Below, piece after piece: positions 36,216-49,614 of a DNA stretch of 64,000 nt. Source of the stretch: Sesamum alatum (taxonomy: Eukaryota > Streptophyta > Magnoliopsida > Lamiales > Pedaliaceae); the NCBI GenBank assembly GCA_034509735.1, contig JACGWO010000012.1, forward strand, positions 26,503,188 through 26,567,187, in the 5' to 3' direction. Both the position numbers and the translations under genes were made by a program. Each line of letters begins with the position of its first letter. Position 1 is the first letter of the stretch. The notes beneath the pieces are model-generated. The model made no database searches, had not been told where the DNA came from, and was given only the letters and a program-made list of their open reading frames with translations.

Positions 36216-37191
36216 TAATATATTATATCATAATATATATTTAAAACTTGTAAGATTTTAATTAGATTTTTATTTTAAAAATAAGTATTTAAACTATTTG
36301 AATAAGATAACATTTTAGAGTTTATAAGATGTTATCAATGATAAATTTATAATTAATATGCTAAAAATCGATTGAATTTGTGAATATCCTAAAAATAAGT
36401 TGCAAACTTTTGTTTTCTTAAACAAAATTATAGTATTTTATTTTTGAATCTTATAAGCTTATTTTTTTGGAGGGAAAAAAGGCAGATATTTGTCTTAATC
36501 GTATAAGCCCTAAAGTGTCTTATAAAATATTTTGAAAAGTTTATAAACTCACAAAAATATATTCCCCATAAGATCAGACTACCAATATATCTTTATCTAT
36601 GTCATGTTTGTGTATGATAATTATGTTATCCATTTCATTAAATAAATAGTTTATATACATATTAAATATATAATGGAAGATGCAACATAATTCAATCCGA
36701 TTAAAACGAAACAACCATAAAATATAGGTTAAACTATATATTATCTCAAGTCGAGCACTTTGAAATTGAATCAAAACTTGGCCAAACCAACCCTAAATAT
36801 GACAAATGATTTGATAAAAATATTAAGTTCAAACGACAATTATAGAAAAAATACCAAACAGAAATGAACAAAAGTGCCAAATAATTAGGTCGATTGGCCA
36901 TAGAATGGAATTTTAGGTTAAATTGTCTTGTAATCGTTCTGCATCTCTGAAGTTGTGACCATATCAAAGTATCTTTAAGGTCATGGGTATATATGTCTAA
37001 ATTCAAGATTGGGATTATGATTATCTATACTATTAAAAAACATATATATACGCACTATACATATAAAGTGACAGTTTTGATACCGCTGTATTAATTTTTT
37101 GTAATCTACAAAATGTCATTCAACTGATAAAATAACTAATTTATTCTCAAATTTCACATTAACTAATAAGTTAGTTTTCTTTTTATTTATT

Positions 37192-37617
37192 GGGTGGATT
37201 ACAATAACCTTCCTTAAGGTTTGACATAATTATGAATAATATCTCCTAATTGTTTGAGAAATTACAAATACCTTCTTAAAGTTTGTAATTTTTAACCAAA
37301 TGCCTAGAATTGTCTATTTTGACCTTGATTTTTTTTTTAATTAAAGAAAAATCAACCGAGTCAAATTATATTATTGTTTCTCTATGTAGAAAATATAAGA
37401 AACATTTCCCTACGCATTTTAATAAAAAAAATATATAAAATTTTAAAAAATAATTTTATTTGCATAAGGGCTTTTTGGTCCATTTATCCAGAAAAATGGA
37501 TCGAAATGAATTATTTGTTAGAAGGTTACAAATTTCGGGGATCATTTGTAATTTATGAAACAACGAGGGGGTATCCATGATTATGCAAACCTCATGAGAT
37601 GTTGTTGTAATTTACCC
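37192..37617. mobile_element. 426-bp MULE-type MITE, 9-bp TSD
   Basis: TTATTTATT occurs at 37183-37191 and 37618-37626. The left end GGGTGGATTACAATAACC pairs with the inverted right end GGGTAAATTACAACAACATC. The arms share the TTGTTTGAGAAATTACAAAT word with the element at 35763, so they are one family. Confidence 0.8.
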
Positions 37618-37740
37618 TTATTTATTTATTTAGATGGTGTATTGGTTTATATATGTTACTCTTTGTAAATACTTTAAAACGTCAAAGATTATTTATTATG
37701 TACACACATGAACAATGTGCCACGACGACGAGTAAATATA

Positions 37741-37976
37741 TGATAGCAGTTTCTGCAACTTTTGGCTATAGGGAGGTTAATTGAGCTGCTGACTTTTTGG
37801 CACATATAACAACCTTGAACGCTTCACCACTGTAGATCTTCCTGGAAATGCCACCATGTTTATAAAAAATCTTACTATCTCATGCGACTACTTTTGTAAT
37901 AGAACAACCACCTCCCCTTTTGTAATGGCATTTGATCTGCAGCAATAAATGATGACTTTTTTACTATTAGAAAAAG
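37741..37976 (+). mobile_element. decayed LINE 3' end (RNase H-like tail)
   Basis: One frame reads FGYREVN, stop, AADFLAHITTLN, which matches the C-terminal RNase H-like motif of plant LINE polyproteins and the piece at 14098. The following CACCTCCCCTTTTGTAATGG and CTGCAGCAATAAATGATGAC match the LINE 3' tail at 13879-13940 read on the other strand. Two stops show it is dead. Confidence 0.6.
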
Positions 37977-39005
37977 GTTTATTTATTTTTTAATTGTCAA
38001 ATTGTTTCAAACATCTTATCTTAACTTAACATGCTAATTTAATTTTATATATTTTTTTGGGATTTAAGGCACCAAATGATTTAATTGTGTTCTTGCGAAG
38101 TTTAATAAGTATTTAGTCGTTATAATTTATGTATTTATGTGGATTTTTTAAACCGGCTTTAATTATTATGATTTTGTCACTTTTTATTAGGGTATTAAGT
38201 TTATCGTAATGATCAAATTCTATACAACTATTTAAAGGATCATTACCTTCTTTCATTTGGCAAATTGAGGTAACCACCTTTATATTGAGAATTCATATGT
38301 TGAAGAGTTTATATGAGTTTCCAGGCATATGAAATTGGTTTTATTTGAAATTTGAAACATGTTTGGTTTTATTTTTATTTTTAATTTTCAGTGGGACATA
38401 TGTATTTTTAATTTTATATAAATTTCGTATAAAAATGAAAATATACTTTGAATAGTTTATGAAATTGTGTTTTATATTGTTTGTGGTGATAAATTAATAT
38501 ATATTTTTTATTTAATAAAAACGATAGTTCTATTATTATTGTTAGTGGTGTAAAATTCAATATTTTTTTTTATTTTAATGAATATTGAAAATTATAATTT
38601 TTAATAATTTAGAATTGTTAGTGATGGCATGTTAAAACACTATAAAAAGTTATATTATTAGTTCATCAAATTAACGATTGAAATTTTTTATATGTACATA
38701 AATGATAGTTAAATATTTGCAATAAGACTATGTATTAATAAATATATTTTTATTTTTATCATTATTTTAAAATGTTAAAAAAAAAAAAAGAAACCAAAGA
38801 AGGCAAAATAAAAATTAAAAATAAAACGTGTATTTAAGCCCAAAATATTAAAGAAAAAAAATTGGCATTTTGAATTCGAACAGTCTGCCGGCTAAATTCT
38901 GCTTATAAATGGCTCCTTTATCGAAGTTCAAATTGTACCGGTTAAGCTACAGTGATTCTCTCTCTGACTCCTCCCATTCACAGTCCAAACACACCATCGG
39001 CGGCC
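37977..39005 (+). promoter_or_regulatory. TERT upstream region with TATA box
   Basis: A TATAAAT motif at 38904-38910 lies about 96 bp before the TERT start codon, so transcription could begin near 38935. The upstream 900 bp are AT-rich without other recognisable features. An ATG at 38909 lies within the TATA motif and would not be in the transcript if that TATA is used. Confidence 0.5.
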
Positions 39006-42000
39006 ATGGCGACAAAGAGGAAGAGAGTCCCGGAGGTTCTTTGGAGACTGTTCCACCACCGCGCTCGGTCGCTAGCCGAGACCATCCTGGCCTTGATCCC
39101 TCCGCCGCCGGCCACTGCGTCCGGGTGCCGCTGCAGAGGGCGGCGCTGCCTCTGTTGTAGCGGCGAAGAAGCTATGTCCTTCCTCGTCAGACCCGACGAT
39201 CCGTCCGACTATCGCAAGCTTCTCACTGGATGCTTTGTTGTTGTTTCCGAAAATGCCCCTCCCCTCCCCGTCTTCGATCCTCACTGCCGCTGGTCACAGT
39301 GTGAGGTACGTTCTCTGTCTGTGCGCCTATGTTGGGCCAAAGGAGCGTAGGGGTGTGGCCGCAGTGCCCCTTTTTGCAATTTTTGGCGCGAAAGGAGGGC
39401 TCTCTTTCATTTGCTTGATCTTTTGGCGGGATAGAGTGAACAATGATATATTTTTTTGTGACTACTGGGGTTCTTGTGGAATGAAAATTCTGATTCTTGG
39501 GAAGCTCATGTGTGGGACTAGGACAGGTTAGAGACGACGTTGCTGTCCCGTGTAAATTTCACTAATGATCTCAATTATAAACCTGAGAGGAGAGAAAGCA
39601 CGAGTCTGGACCAACTGTTGTTGAATAATAATAACAGCTTGCTTTTAACATCTATCGTAACAATGTTGCTTTTATGAGCAAGCTGCATACTTAAAATTTT
39701 AGCTTAGTTTACCGGATTTTGAATACAAATTTTTAAGACTTTTTTGAAGGTTGTAGTTGCATGGCATCTGTAGCGTGATGCTGATAGAGTTTGGATCTTT
39801 CATGCTATGTTGTTTTCGTCATGAATCATAGTGATGTTTCTCTTAAGAACAGAGAAGCAGTCTTAAGCAATTTAACCTAAGTTTAAAGTGATTTGAAATA
39901 ATTTTTTGAGATTTTGTATCCTACAACGTAATGCATCTGGGGATGATATAATGTTTTATGTGCTTCAGATTGTCAGAAGATCCATCGAAATGATAATGCA
40001 TGAACTACCTTCCACTTCGAATTTGATCTGCTGCAGTTATCATAAAGTGAGTGTCTCTTTAAGTTATTTATTTCTTGAATTATTTTAACCATGTTTGAAG
40101 TTTTATTTGTCAATATTGTGATCGATTCAATTTGATCCATCAATCACACAAGTTCTGAATAAATACACATCTTTCTTTTCTTTTTATGCAATGTGATATT
40201 TTGCAATTCTTGTGCATTAGATAACTGTGTAATTGTTGAACTGTCCGTGAAGGATTTTACTTGTGTTTGGTAGGACAACCGCTCAAGTGCCGTGGTTGAT
40301 GAACTAACATCCTCAAAGTGGACTATCCTCTTGAAGAGGGTAAGAAAATGAGATGGCTTCTATTAATATTATTACCCTTGAATGTATATGCAGATGCACA
40401 TTAAATATGATTGGTGTACAAATACAAATTTTAGGTTGGTGATGCTCTGATGATGTATTTGTTGAAGTACACTTCACTATTTCTGCCTCTGCCTCGAAAG
40501 AAGCACCATCAGATTTCTGGTTCTCCCATCAGTGATTTTTGCTTCAAATTCTCCAGGCGCATGCCTGACTTCAAATCTCAGCATCTTCCACTTGTGTGTA
40601 ATGGTAATTATTTTACAAGATTTGGTAACGGGAAGGAACTCCCTAGCATTTAGTGTTTTCTGCATAGATTGATGGCTATTATTAGTGCAACCACATTTTG
40701 TATGTAGATATATATGTTTGACAGGTTAAGAAAGCAAATGTTTTAAGCTCTTCATTTTGATTTTAGATCTGAAAGATATGAGCACATATCTGGCATGATC
40801 ATGGTAGTTATCAAAATTGAATCTGTTCTATGCAAGGAACTTTTCTTTTCTTTTGATGGTTACTCATGTTTCATCCGAAGGACACTTTCATTCTCCTTGT
40901 TTTTTGTAGGCTACTCCAAGATATGCAACAACTGCGGCATGCTGCAACTAAGTATAATGAATTTTTAAGGTGCTAAAATTTGAAAAGGGATCTGGGTATT
41001 GCATTGGCACCATAATGTCTGATATTAGAATCCATCAAACTGATATCTTCTGGCACCTAGTATGGCTTGTAAATGCTTTAATGCTTGTCAAGATAATTAA
41101 CAAACTACATGCTGTACAGACAGATCTTATGGAGGCATGCTTTTATGAGATGAAGACAACGTGATAACCTTATTGCAGCATGTGCAGTATGTATGCATGG
41201 AGCATAATTCTTATCACTGACATTTTGTGTCCAAGGACAGAAAGTAATTGCTTAATTATCTTTTGACATCTCATGCATGTAATGCATTTTAGCTGTTTTG
41301 ACTTTGAAGAGTTTCTCTCGGAAATACTATCAATGCCTTGTCCCTGATTGCTTATGTTTTTTGGCTACCGGTTATTTCTTTTACAGTTTTTGTTATGTGT
41401 TTGGACTTTCATAAAATTGCTATGTTTTAATAAAGTCTATCCACTTTTAAGTTCTCTCAGGATCAAGGAAGAAGAGGAGGATAGAAGTAGTTGAGTCAAT
41501 ACCAGGGAAACAGCCAAGCGCACATTCTTCTGGTTTTGATCCTGCTTCAGACTGTAATAGGTTTGTTGCAAGTGATGGTAAGGGTGACTCAGCTTGAAGT
41601 GGTAGATACTATTGAGATAAGAGTCATAAGACTTTTCAAAAAAGGCTCTTGAAGAAGTTGCAACACCTGCAGGATCTGGTTGTGGTTCTAATGAAGAAAT
41701 TTCTCATAAAAAAATTGAAGGAAGCTTGGAACAAAATACTGGGTCGTCTCAGAAGCGTACAAGACAGTATCTTTGGCAGCGCAAGAGAAAATATAGGCAG
41801 TTGGTTCAAGAAACGAATGCTTTGATCCCATGTAGAACAAATAGTTGCAACATGGATAACATGTCTAGAGGGCTCCGATATGATGTCTGTGCAAGTTCAA
41901 GTCAGAGCTATGAGAGTGTATGTATGGTGGTTTCTTTTTTTCAATTGGACTGTTAATTTTAGTTCTTTAATGTGTTAAACCTAAATGAATATCCTTTTTC

Positions 42001-45000
42001 TTGTTGGTACTGGAAGAAATGAGCGTTGTCTCAAATTCAGTCAGATCTCAGCTATGAGTCCCTAAGTCTTTATGTTCCTGGGGTTGCAAACGTTCAGTAC
42101 TCAATAAATCTGTTGAACTCAATGATTTTGTCTGATTGCTGAGAAGACTTGCCAACTGCTTTCAAGCATATTAAATTCTATGGAGTTTTGATTGTCTGAA
42201 TATGTGCTGCTGTTTAAAACTGTCTTGGGGTTTTCTTTCACACTGATTCCTTCTGCATGATGATGTTAGATTGAGTCTATTGCCGATAAAATGTGATACC
42301 GAATTTTAAAAGATATAAGTGACTTTGTTATATTTCTCAACATGACAATAGATGCAAGATTGAGCTTTTCTTTCCGCTATATTATTTTCTTTTATAACTA
42401 ATTGTTTATTGGTTTCCCCTTTCATAGATGCTCTCGGTAGAACAACTATTGATTATGCTTTGGAGGATGACATAGCACATTCACAAATATGGGACAAATA
42501 AGTTACTTTCTGAGTGTCAAGTAATGAAAATAATTAAGAATCTAGGAGTATATTGCTTTTGTGTCAATTTTATATTCTGCGGTTTTCACTGTGGCATAGA
42601 AACTTGTCACAGTGATCGCGAATGCCCAAAGATACAAGTGTCTTTGCTATACTGCTGAACATGACTTTATATGGAAAATTGAGTTAGTTTTTCCATTACT
42701 TTATTTTTCTTTTATAACTACAAATTGTTTAATGGTATGTATGTTCTTTTTGTATTTCTGAAATCAAGGATGCACTGGGTGGAACAACTATCAATTAAGC
42801 TGTTGACAATGGCATAGTTCCTTCATGAATATGGAATAAATAAATTACTTTCTGAGTGTCATAGAATGGGAAGGAATTAGATTATGAGGCTATATTGCCT
42901 TTATGTCAATGTTATATTCTATAGTTTTTGTTGTGGAAGAAGAAACTTGTCATACTATTGGCACCCTACTCTCTCCACCCAAAAGAAAAAAAAAAAAAAA
43001 AAAAAAAGAAAAGAAAGGATGGATTGCTGGTGAGAGGATAACAGAAAAAGTGGATTCAACTTACGAGTATTTCTTCTTAATTACTAATTTGTGAATTTGA
43101 AATGGCCATAGGAAATAACATATAAGACTTAGCCTGTGGTTTAATTGCTCATGATTTTAGGACTCTAGTGAATTGCGATTAATCTACTTCTGAACTGAAT
43201 ATATGCCTAACCTCTTATTAAATAATTGCTTGCTAAAATTGTGGGCTTGGTCACGAACTTTAAGATGAGTTATCTATGTTGGTCTTGGAACAAGACAATA
43301 AATTGCTTAAACTTAAGATATATGTCATTTTCGTATTGCACATCTGCTTCATTCCTTTAGGCTATTTATATTTCTTTTCTTTTCTGCTTAAATAACAGGT
43401 GTTTGGTTTTTGATTTTGCAGAAGATTTCTCCTTGCTTTTGTTGTTCAGTTTTCCAAAATGTACGAAAGATGCACAAAAATGCTGAGATTAATAGACAAC
43501 ACATATTCTATAAGTTAGAGAATTCTACATCAATGTTCCCAGCGAAGCGTATCCTCCTTAGCATCTATTGTATTTCGGCTTATCCAGGTCTTTTTTGTTT
43601 TTGAAGGGTATTTTATCTGATATCCTATGCCAGATATTGAAAAAGTGATTATTGCCATAATGCTCTTATTTTAAGCAAAGTTATTATTTGCAATCTAAAT
43701 CGCATCCATTGAACACTGATTAATAGCTTGGTGGCTTGGGATAGCTGCACTTCTGTCATTATAAACTTCCTTTAGCTTTCAATGTCCCCTATGCATCCCT
43801 CTGCTCCTTTCCCAAAGAAAGCTCCTAATTTTAGAATCTTGATCCTTCCTTTTCTATGTCATGGTCTTCCTTTATTTTCTTTTAGACTCAGCAGCCTCCT
43901 TAACATTGAACAGACTTACTGTATACTTTAAAGCCCAATGGTTCGGGAGCCTCTGTTCTGTTCAACAATATCTTTGGAACATTTGGCAGTGACCAGAATC
44001 CTGAAAAAATAGCTTGTCTTCACAGCAAAAATAGACATCCTATTATATCCACCTGCTTGTAAGCAACAACCTGTATCTGTACTATTCTTCAGGTTCTCAA
44101 TGTTTAACACGATAATTTGTTTTGCACATCTATTATTTATTTTTTATAATCATTGTGTATTACGCCTCTGAATATAATGACTTTGCATGTAATTTTGCAC
44201 TTTTTCTTGGCTAAATACTAATTTACTTAGAGGATATAAAACAAAGTTCACTGGTGCTCCTTTGTTTTTCTATTCTCCTTTTCTTCCCCCGTGCAAATCT
44301 GGTTTATCTTAGTCATCCTGCCTGAAAAGGTGGATGCTAAAATGTGTAAATATGTATGTGACTTAAGCACATTGAGTTAGTAGGTCCAATAACAAGTAAA
44401 CACTGGTTGCCCCATCTTTTTTTCCTTTAGTTAGGAGATAAACAGTCTAGGAGACAAAGATCTAAGTTTCTTCCATCGGAAGTTTTTCTGGATGTAAAAA
44501 GGAGTTTAGAGGTGAACAATAGGCTGTTGTTGTCAGTCGAGACAAGAAATGCTTCAAAACATCAAATGCAATTTCATATGTCCTGCGTTATTATATCTTA
44601 GATATTTGTTAGTCTAATTCCTTTTTTTTTTTGTTTTTTTCAGAATTCTATTTTCACAATGGTGTTGGGGCATGAAAATTAGAGTTGTAGAACTCGGTAT
44701 GAGTTTTGAAAGATGCTCCATATAATATAAATTGTGCAGCTTACAGATGGCTGCCATACTTGGAAGAATTGAGAGTAGAAAACTTTTTACATTCTGTTTT
44801 TCTGGTCCCTTTAGTATAAGTGTAGTCTTTCAGTGGAAAGATTGCTGTCTGTACTGTCTTCTGATTTGGAGGATGTTATATCGTCTTTCAACAGCAGCTT
44901 TGGTCATCTATAACTGCATATATAGGACATAAAACCAATCTTCTCGTTTTAGGAAGTTTTAGGGAATTCCTAGCTGAGAATCCAATGATTTAAGGCTTGC

Positions 45001-48000
45001 GCATATTTGCATGCATGCTTATGACATTCACTATCTCTAGTTTGGCTCGCAGATACTAGTCAGAAGCCCTGCGCATCTATCCGGAATAAAATGTCAATGG
45101 TTTGTTCTTTGTCTTGTAGATATCACTCCTTTATTAAGCTACTGAAACGCCTCATACGTGAGACTCGAAGTTGCCGATACCTCAGGCTGTTGGACAAGCA
45201 TTGTTCTATCAGATCCTCGTACCAAGATGCAAGTAGGAGTACTAGTGCTGATTTTGAGGTTAGTATTTGTTAGGTACTTTCTCTCGGACTTTCACAATGA
45301 AGCAGTTCTGTGTAGACAATTGCAAAATTCTGTCCCTTTATTGCGTACAATGAAGTTAAAGTCTCTTATTTCTTTTGATGCCTGAGTTAACAGAAAAGAT
45401 AACTTACCATTTTTGTTTATCATTCAGATTTCAGGGTGAATTTATCTCTCTCTTCTTAAAAAGAGTGGAGTTCTAGATTTATATTGTTGCTACTGACAAT
45501 TTTTTCCTGTTCCTTTTCTTTTTTACCACCCCTTAATGTTTTCTCTCTAGCTGAAACTTGCTAGAAAGTTTCAACTATTTCAAATTATGTAGTAAATCAC
45601 TCTTTCATCTTGTCAGGATGATTTCGCGTCTAATGTTCTTAAATTTGTGAGTTCAGGGAAATGATTCAGGGGCAAACTTATCTATGAGTGGGCAGGATGG
45701 GGCTCACATCGACAGAGAGTTGCTTCAGTTTTCCAAAACCAAAAACAGTAAGATGATTTCAGAAGCCACTATTGATCAGTTAGAGCCGAGTAAGTGTTAT
45801 TGTCCCAAGAAACAGGTAGTGTCATTTATTTGGGCAATTTGTAGGAGAATAGTCCCCCCACCTTTGCTGGGAGAACCTTCTAATTGGAGAATTCTGAGGA
45901 GAAACATCTCAAAGTTCATTCAGCTGCGAAAGTTTGAGAAGTTCTCACTGAAGGAATGTATTCATGAATTGAAAATATCAAAATTTCCTTTATTTTCCAA
46001 TAAGCATCATGCTGATTTGCACGGTGGATGCACTGAACTTGGTATCTCAGATATTGCCAGACATGCAATTCTTGAATGCTGGATGTTTTGGTTTTTCACG
46101 AGTCTAGTTTCACCACTGGTTAAAGCCAACTTTTATGTTACAGAAAGCGAGCATGAGAAACAAGAGGTGTTTTATTATCGAAAGTCTACTTGGAAGAAAC
46201 TAACGAGAGAAGCTGAATGCATGAAGGATGAGAGGTATCAACTACTAAATCACGCGTCTGCTAGAGAAATATTAGGGAAGAGACCATTTGGTTTCTCAAG
46301 GGCCAGACTTCGTCCTAAGCATATTGGATTTAGAATGCTGACAAATCTTCGAGCACCATCAAGAATGCCTTTAAACCCACCTCCTTCTAGAATTCACTCC
46401 ATTCAACAGTTGCAGAGAAAAGCACTTTCTGATCATCGAGCAACATATCAGTTTTTTCAGTCTGTAAACAGTGTCCTTCATGATTTGCATGTGATTCTAA
46501 AAGGTCTATGGACAAAAGAACCAGAGAAATTAGGGTCATCAGTTTTTGATTACAATGATGTCTACAGAAAGCTTGTGCCTTACTTATTTCTTCTGAAAAA
46601 TGGACCAACCAATATGCCTAGTGTATTCATTGTGGTTTCAGATGTGTCAAAAGCTTTTGACTCTGTGGATCAGGATAAATTGCTCAGTGTGATGAAGGAT
46701 GTCATATTCGATGATGAATATACTGTAGAAAAGTTTTCTCAGGTTATCCGCACAAAAAATTCTTTGAAAGTCCATCAGCATCTGAAATTAGCACATAAAG
46801 ATATTGTTACTGCATCCAGAAAAATCACATCACGGCTTCCGTCCCAGTCATTGGACAGCGTTCTTGTTAAGAAGGTATTGATGTATTATTTATTGATGGA
46901 TGCTATTTATTTTCCTTTTGAATAATGTATTGTGTTGCACATAAGGAACAGACTCCTGACTTCTATGGGACCTACTTAAAAATTCGTTTTTCATTTTCCT
47001 TGTACTGTTTTTAGCTGTTGATAAGTGGCACAATGCTTGCCATTTCTTTAGGCTAGAAAGCATGCTATCAGATCTCTACCCTTTGGTTTGTTTACAGGAG
47101 TTTGATGAAGGGACAAATTAATCTTCTTTTGGAGTCTATTGTCTTTGAAATTTATTATAATTTTGAGCAGAGGCAGGATATGCCTAGTTTTCATGTACCT
47201 CACCATGCATTATTTTTGTGAGATACGTTTCATATTCAATAGCATGAGAGCTTGAAAGAGGTTAAGCTTTCAGTCATAAAAGTTCTGATGGCCTTTGACC
47301 TTAATGGATATTAGGTTATGTAGATGGTGACTGCAACTTCATGATTATATATGTGATATTCCTCTTGGCCATAGAAGCTTTAAACAGATGGAAACAGAGA
47401 ACTAATTCATTTGCTTAAGGCGAACTCCAGAGTCATGGAGAATGTTTATACTTTGTTCAGCTGGCGTCTCAAATCTAAGTCTTTAGTCTAGTTGTAGGCC
47501 CATGTTTTGGAATATATTGTAAACAATTGATTCTAATTCGTATTACATTGAACTTGTCTTGCTTTAGCTGCTGTCTGTTGTAACATTTTCTTACCTCCAC
47601 TGTTTCAGGTATTTAGCAAAAAAATAAGGAAGGAAGAAATTAATCAAATTTTGAAAGAGCACATAATGCGCAATGTGGTACAATTTGATGACAACTTCTA
47701 CCTGCAACTAGTTGGTATACCCCAAGGAAGTGTATTGTCTTCTTTGCTTTGCTCATTTTATTATGGACACATGGAAAGGAATGTAGTCTTTCCATTTCTT
47801 GAAAAAGAGCATGCGGACTTCTTGGGAGAATATGACACATTTGGTGCTTCACCTTCACGGCCCAACCATACAAACGAAACTGTTGTCTGTGGTACTAAAT
47901 ATCTTCTGCTTAGGTTCATTGATGACTTCCTTTTCATATCAACTTCAAAGAAGCAGGCCTCTATGTTCTTCTCCCGGTTGGAAAGAGGAGTTCGTGACTA

Positions 48001-49614
48001 CAATTGCTGGATGAATGATGAGAAATTTGGTATAAATTTTGATATGAACAATGAACAAGGATGTCGATCAAACAGGCTACATGTTGGCAAAGATGGTGCC
48101 TCATTCCTTCGTTGGAGTGGACTCCTTGTCAATTGCTCCACATTAGAAATTCAAGCGGACTACACAAGGTTATCTGCTTTTCTTCTTTATTACTTATTTG
48201 CCAGCGGTAGATGTTCTGATCAGGATATACATATATATATATATTTATATTTTAAGTTAAAATATTTTTTGTATTTATAAATTGTAATCGTGCTTGCCTG
48301 TCAATTTTATTTACTGAACTTACTTTATCATATTTGTGCAGTCTCTTTTTGTCAAGCTTGATAGAAAGTAAGGTAAACTATGAGGCTGATATAATACTTA
48401 AGAAAGGCTTCTTTTCATGCTGCAAGAATTAGGAGATTATTATCAACTTTAATGCTTTTTCCTCCCAAATCAACTCTTGATTTCTTGAATATAAATTATG
48501 AGGCAACAGTTTAGACTTTACCTACAAAGCAGACATTGCTCTTGGGTATGAGCTTTTCATATGATATCATTCTGCCGGAGTTATAGCTTATTTTCTTGTG
48601 CTTTGTATGTTGCTTTGAGTATCAATCTTGCAGTTGCCATTTTCTTCAAAGGATTTCTAACTTGCCTGTAAGAAAGAGTGTCATGTAACTCAAAGTTAAA
48701 CATAGTTAGCAATAAGTACTAGAAGATTGATTTCAAATACACCTGGCTATTGCCATTGTCTTTTATATTGATTTTGGCTTGTTTCGCTCTTGCTTTCCCT
48801 ATTCCACTTGTTATAGTTTGAAGAAATCCTAACAATGTTATTCTCAAACTGAGATTATATTTTTCTATTTCAAGATTCTTGAAATTATCAGATAAACCAA
48901 ATCATTTCTTGAGTTTGGTTTTTATTAATTTATGATTGTCTTTGTAGATGTAACCTCCATATGTTCTGCAGGTATCTAAATTCTCATTTGAGTTCGACTC
49001 TAACTGTAAGCTCTCGAGGTAAAGTGGGTTGCCAGTTGAAGGCAAAGTTGCGTCATTACCTGCAGCCTAAATGCCACCCTATATTCTATGATTCTAACAT
49101 CAATTCGCCAGGCGTGGTCAGACTCAATATCTATCAAGCGTTTCTGCTTTGTGCCATGAAATTCTTCTGTTATATCTCTAAGTTGTCAATTCTACCTAGA
49201 TTCAGCCCCGAATTCTGTATCAATGCCATCAATGCTTCTTTGAGGTACAAAATCTGATGTTCATGTAAAAGCATTGTGTATATGAAGCGAACCATTTCTG
49301 TGTTCCCCCATCATCTGAAGGTATCTTCGCTCTTTTCCAGGTACATGAATAGACTCATAAAGCGAAAGGTGTATTCTTTTGACATTGACAATGCTTTTCG
49401 ACCAAAATATGACGTGAAAAAGAAGGATGTTATATGGCTAGGACTACACGCTTACAGTCGGGTACTCCAGAAAAAGCAATCACGTCACAAGAAGTTGCTT
49501 GGCTTGTTCAGGTCTCAGTTGAAGCCATATGGAAGGTTAGAGAACATGTCACCTGAGGTGAAGTATGCTGTTGATGATGCACGCTCATCGGTACTTTGGA
49601 GCATCAAGTATTGA
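39006..49614 (+). CDS. TERT: telomerase reverse transcriptase (13 exons)
   Basis: TERT copies the telomerase RNA template onto chromosome ends in the nucleus. Thirteen exons splice in frame to 1236 residues: 39006-39305, 39969-40046, 40274-40339, 40435-40603, 41461-41577, 41673-41917, 43422-43548, 43914-44058, 45120-45258, 45657-46874, 47609-48168, 48972-49244, 49341-49614. The N-terminus (VPEVLWRLF, CRCRGRRCLCCSG, YRKLLTGCFVVV) is the plant TEN domain. A basic linker follows, then the CP/T region (VVSFIWAICRRIVPP onward), motifs 1/2 (FGFSRARLRPK, about 672), motif A SDVSKAFDSVD with catalytic D791, motif B' GIPQGSVLSSLL (904), motif C FIDDFLF with D973 and D974, and motif E FLRWSGLL (about 1034). 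The C-terminal extension ends in SVLWSIKY. All junctions are GT-AG. Length fits plant TERTs (about 1120-1260). Every catalytic residue is present, so I regard it as functional. Confidence 0.95.
41578..41672 (+). other. 95-nt intron inside the TERT linker exon
   Basis: The stretch opens GTAAGG and ends CTGCAG, and removing it joins G|GA in phase 1, keeping the TERT frame (SDG|SGCGSNEE). If retained, the frame meets TGA at 41595-41597. Two other TERT introns here are equally short (95 and 96 nt), which supports it as a genuine intron. Confidence 0.75.
42312..42965 (+). repeat. diverged tandem duplication in TERT intron 6
   Basis: Two units of about 320 bp (from 42312 and from 42631) match in order: GATA(T/C)AAGTG..., CTTTTATAACTA, GATGC(T/A)CT(C/G)GGT..., TTACTTTCTGAGTGTCA, and a TGTCAAT..TTATATTCT block. 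The first copy contains an open piece reading DALGRTTIDYALEDD, stop after QIWDK; the second copy has stops. Confidence 0.65.

Noticed and set aside
38909..39160. Upstream ORF overlapping the TERT start
   Set aside because: Its ATG overlaps the likely TATA box, so it should lie upstream of the transcription start.
41461..41917. TERT as a frameshifted pseudogene
   Set aside because: The apparent stop and shifts fall wholly inside a 95-nt GT-AG stretch whose removal restores the frame, and all downstream motifs are intact.
44432..44600. Additional TERT exon in intron 8 (open frame of about 56 codons after a TTTAG site)
   Set aside because: Exons 8 and 9 join directly in frame and match the expected TERT sequence without it; at best an alternative cryptic exon.
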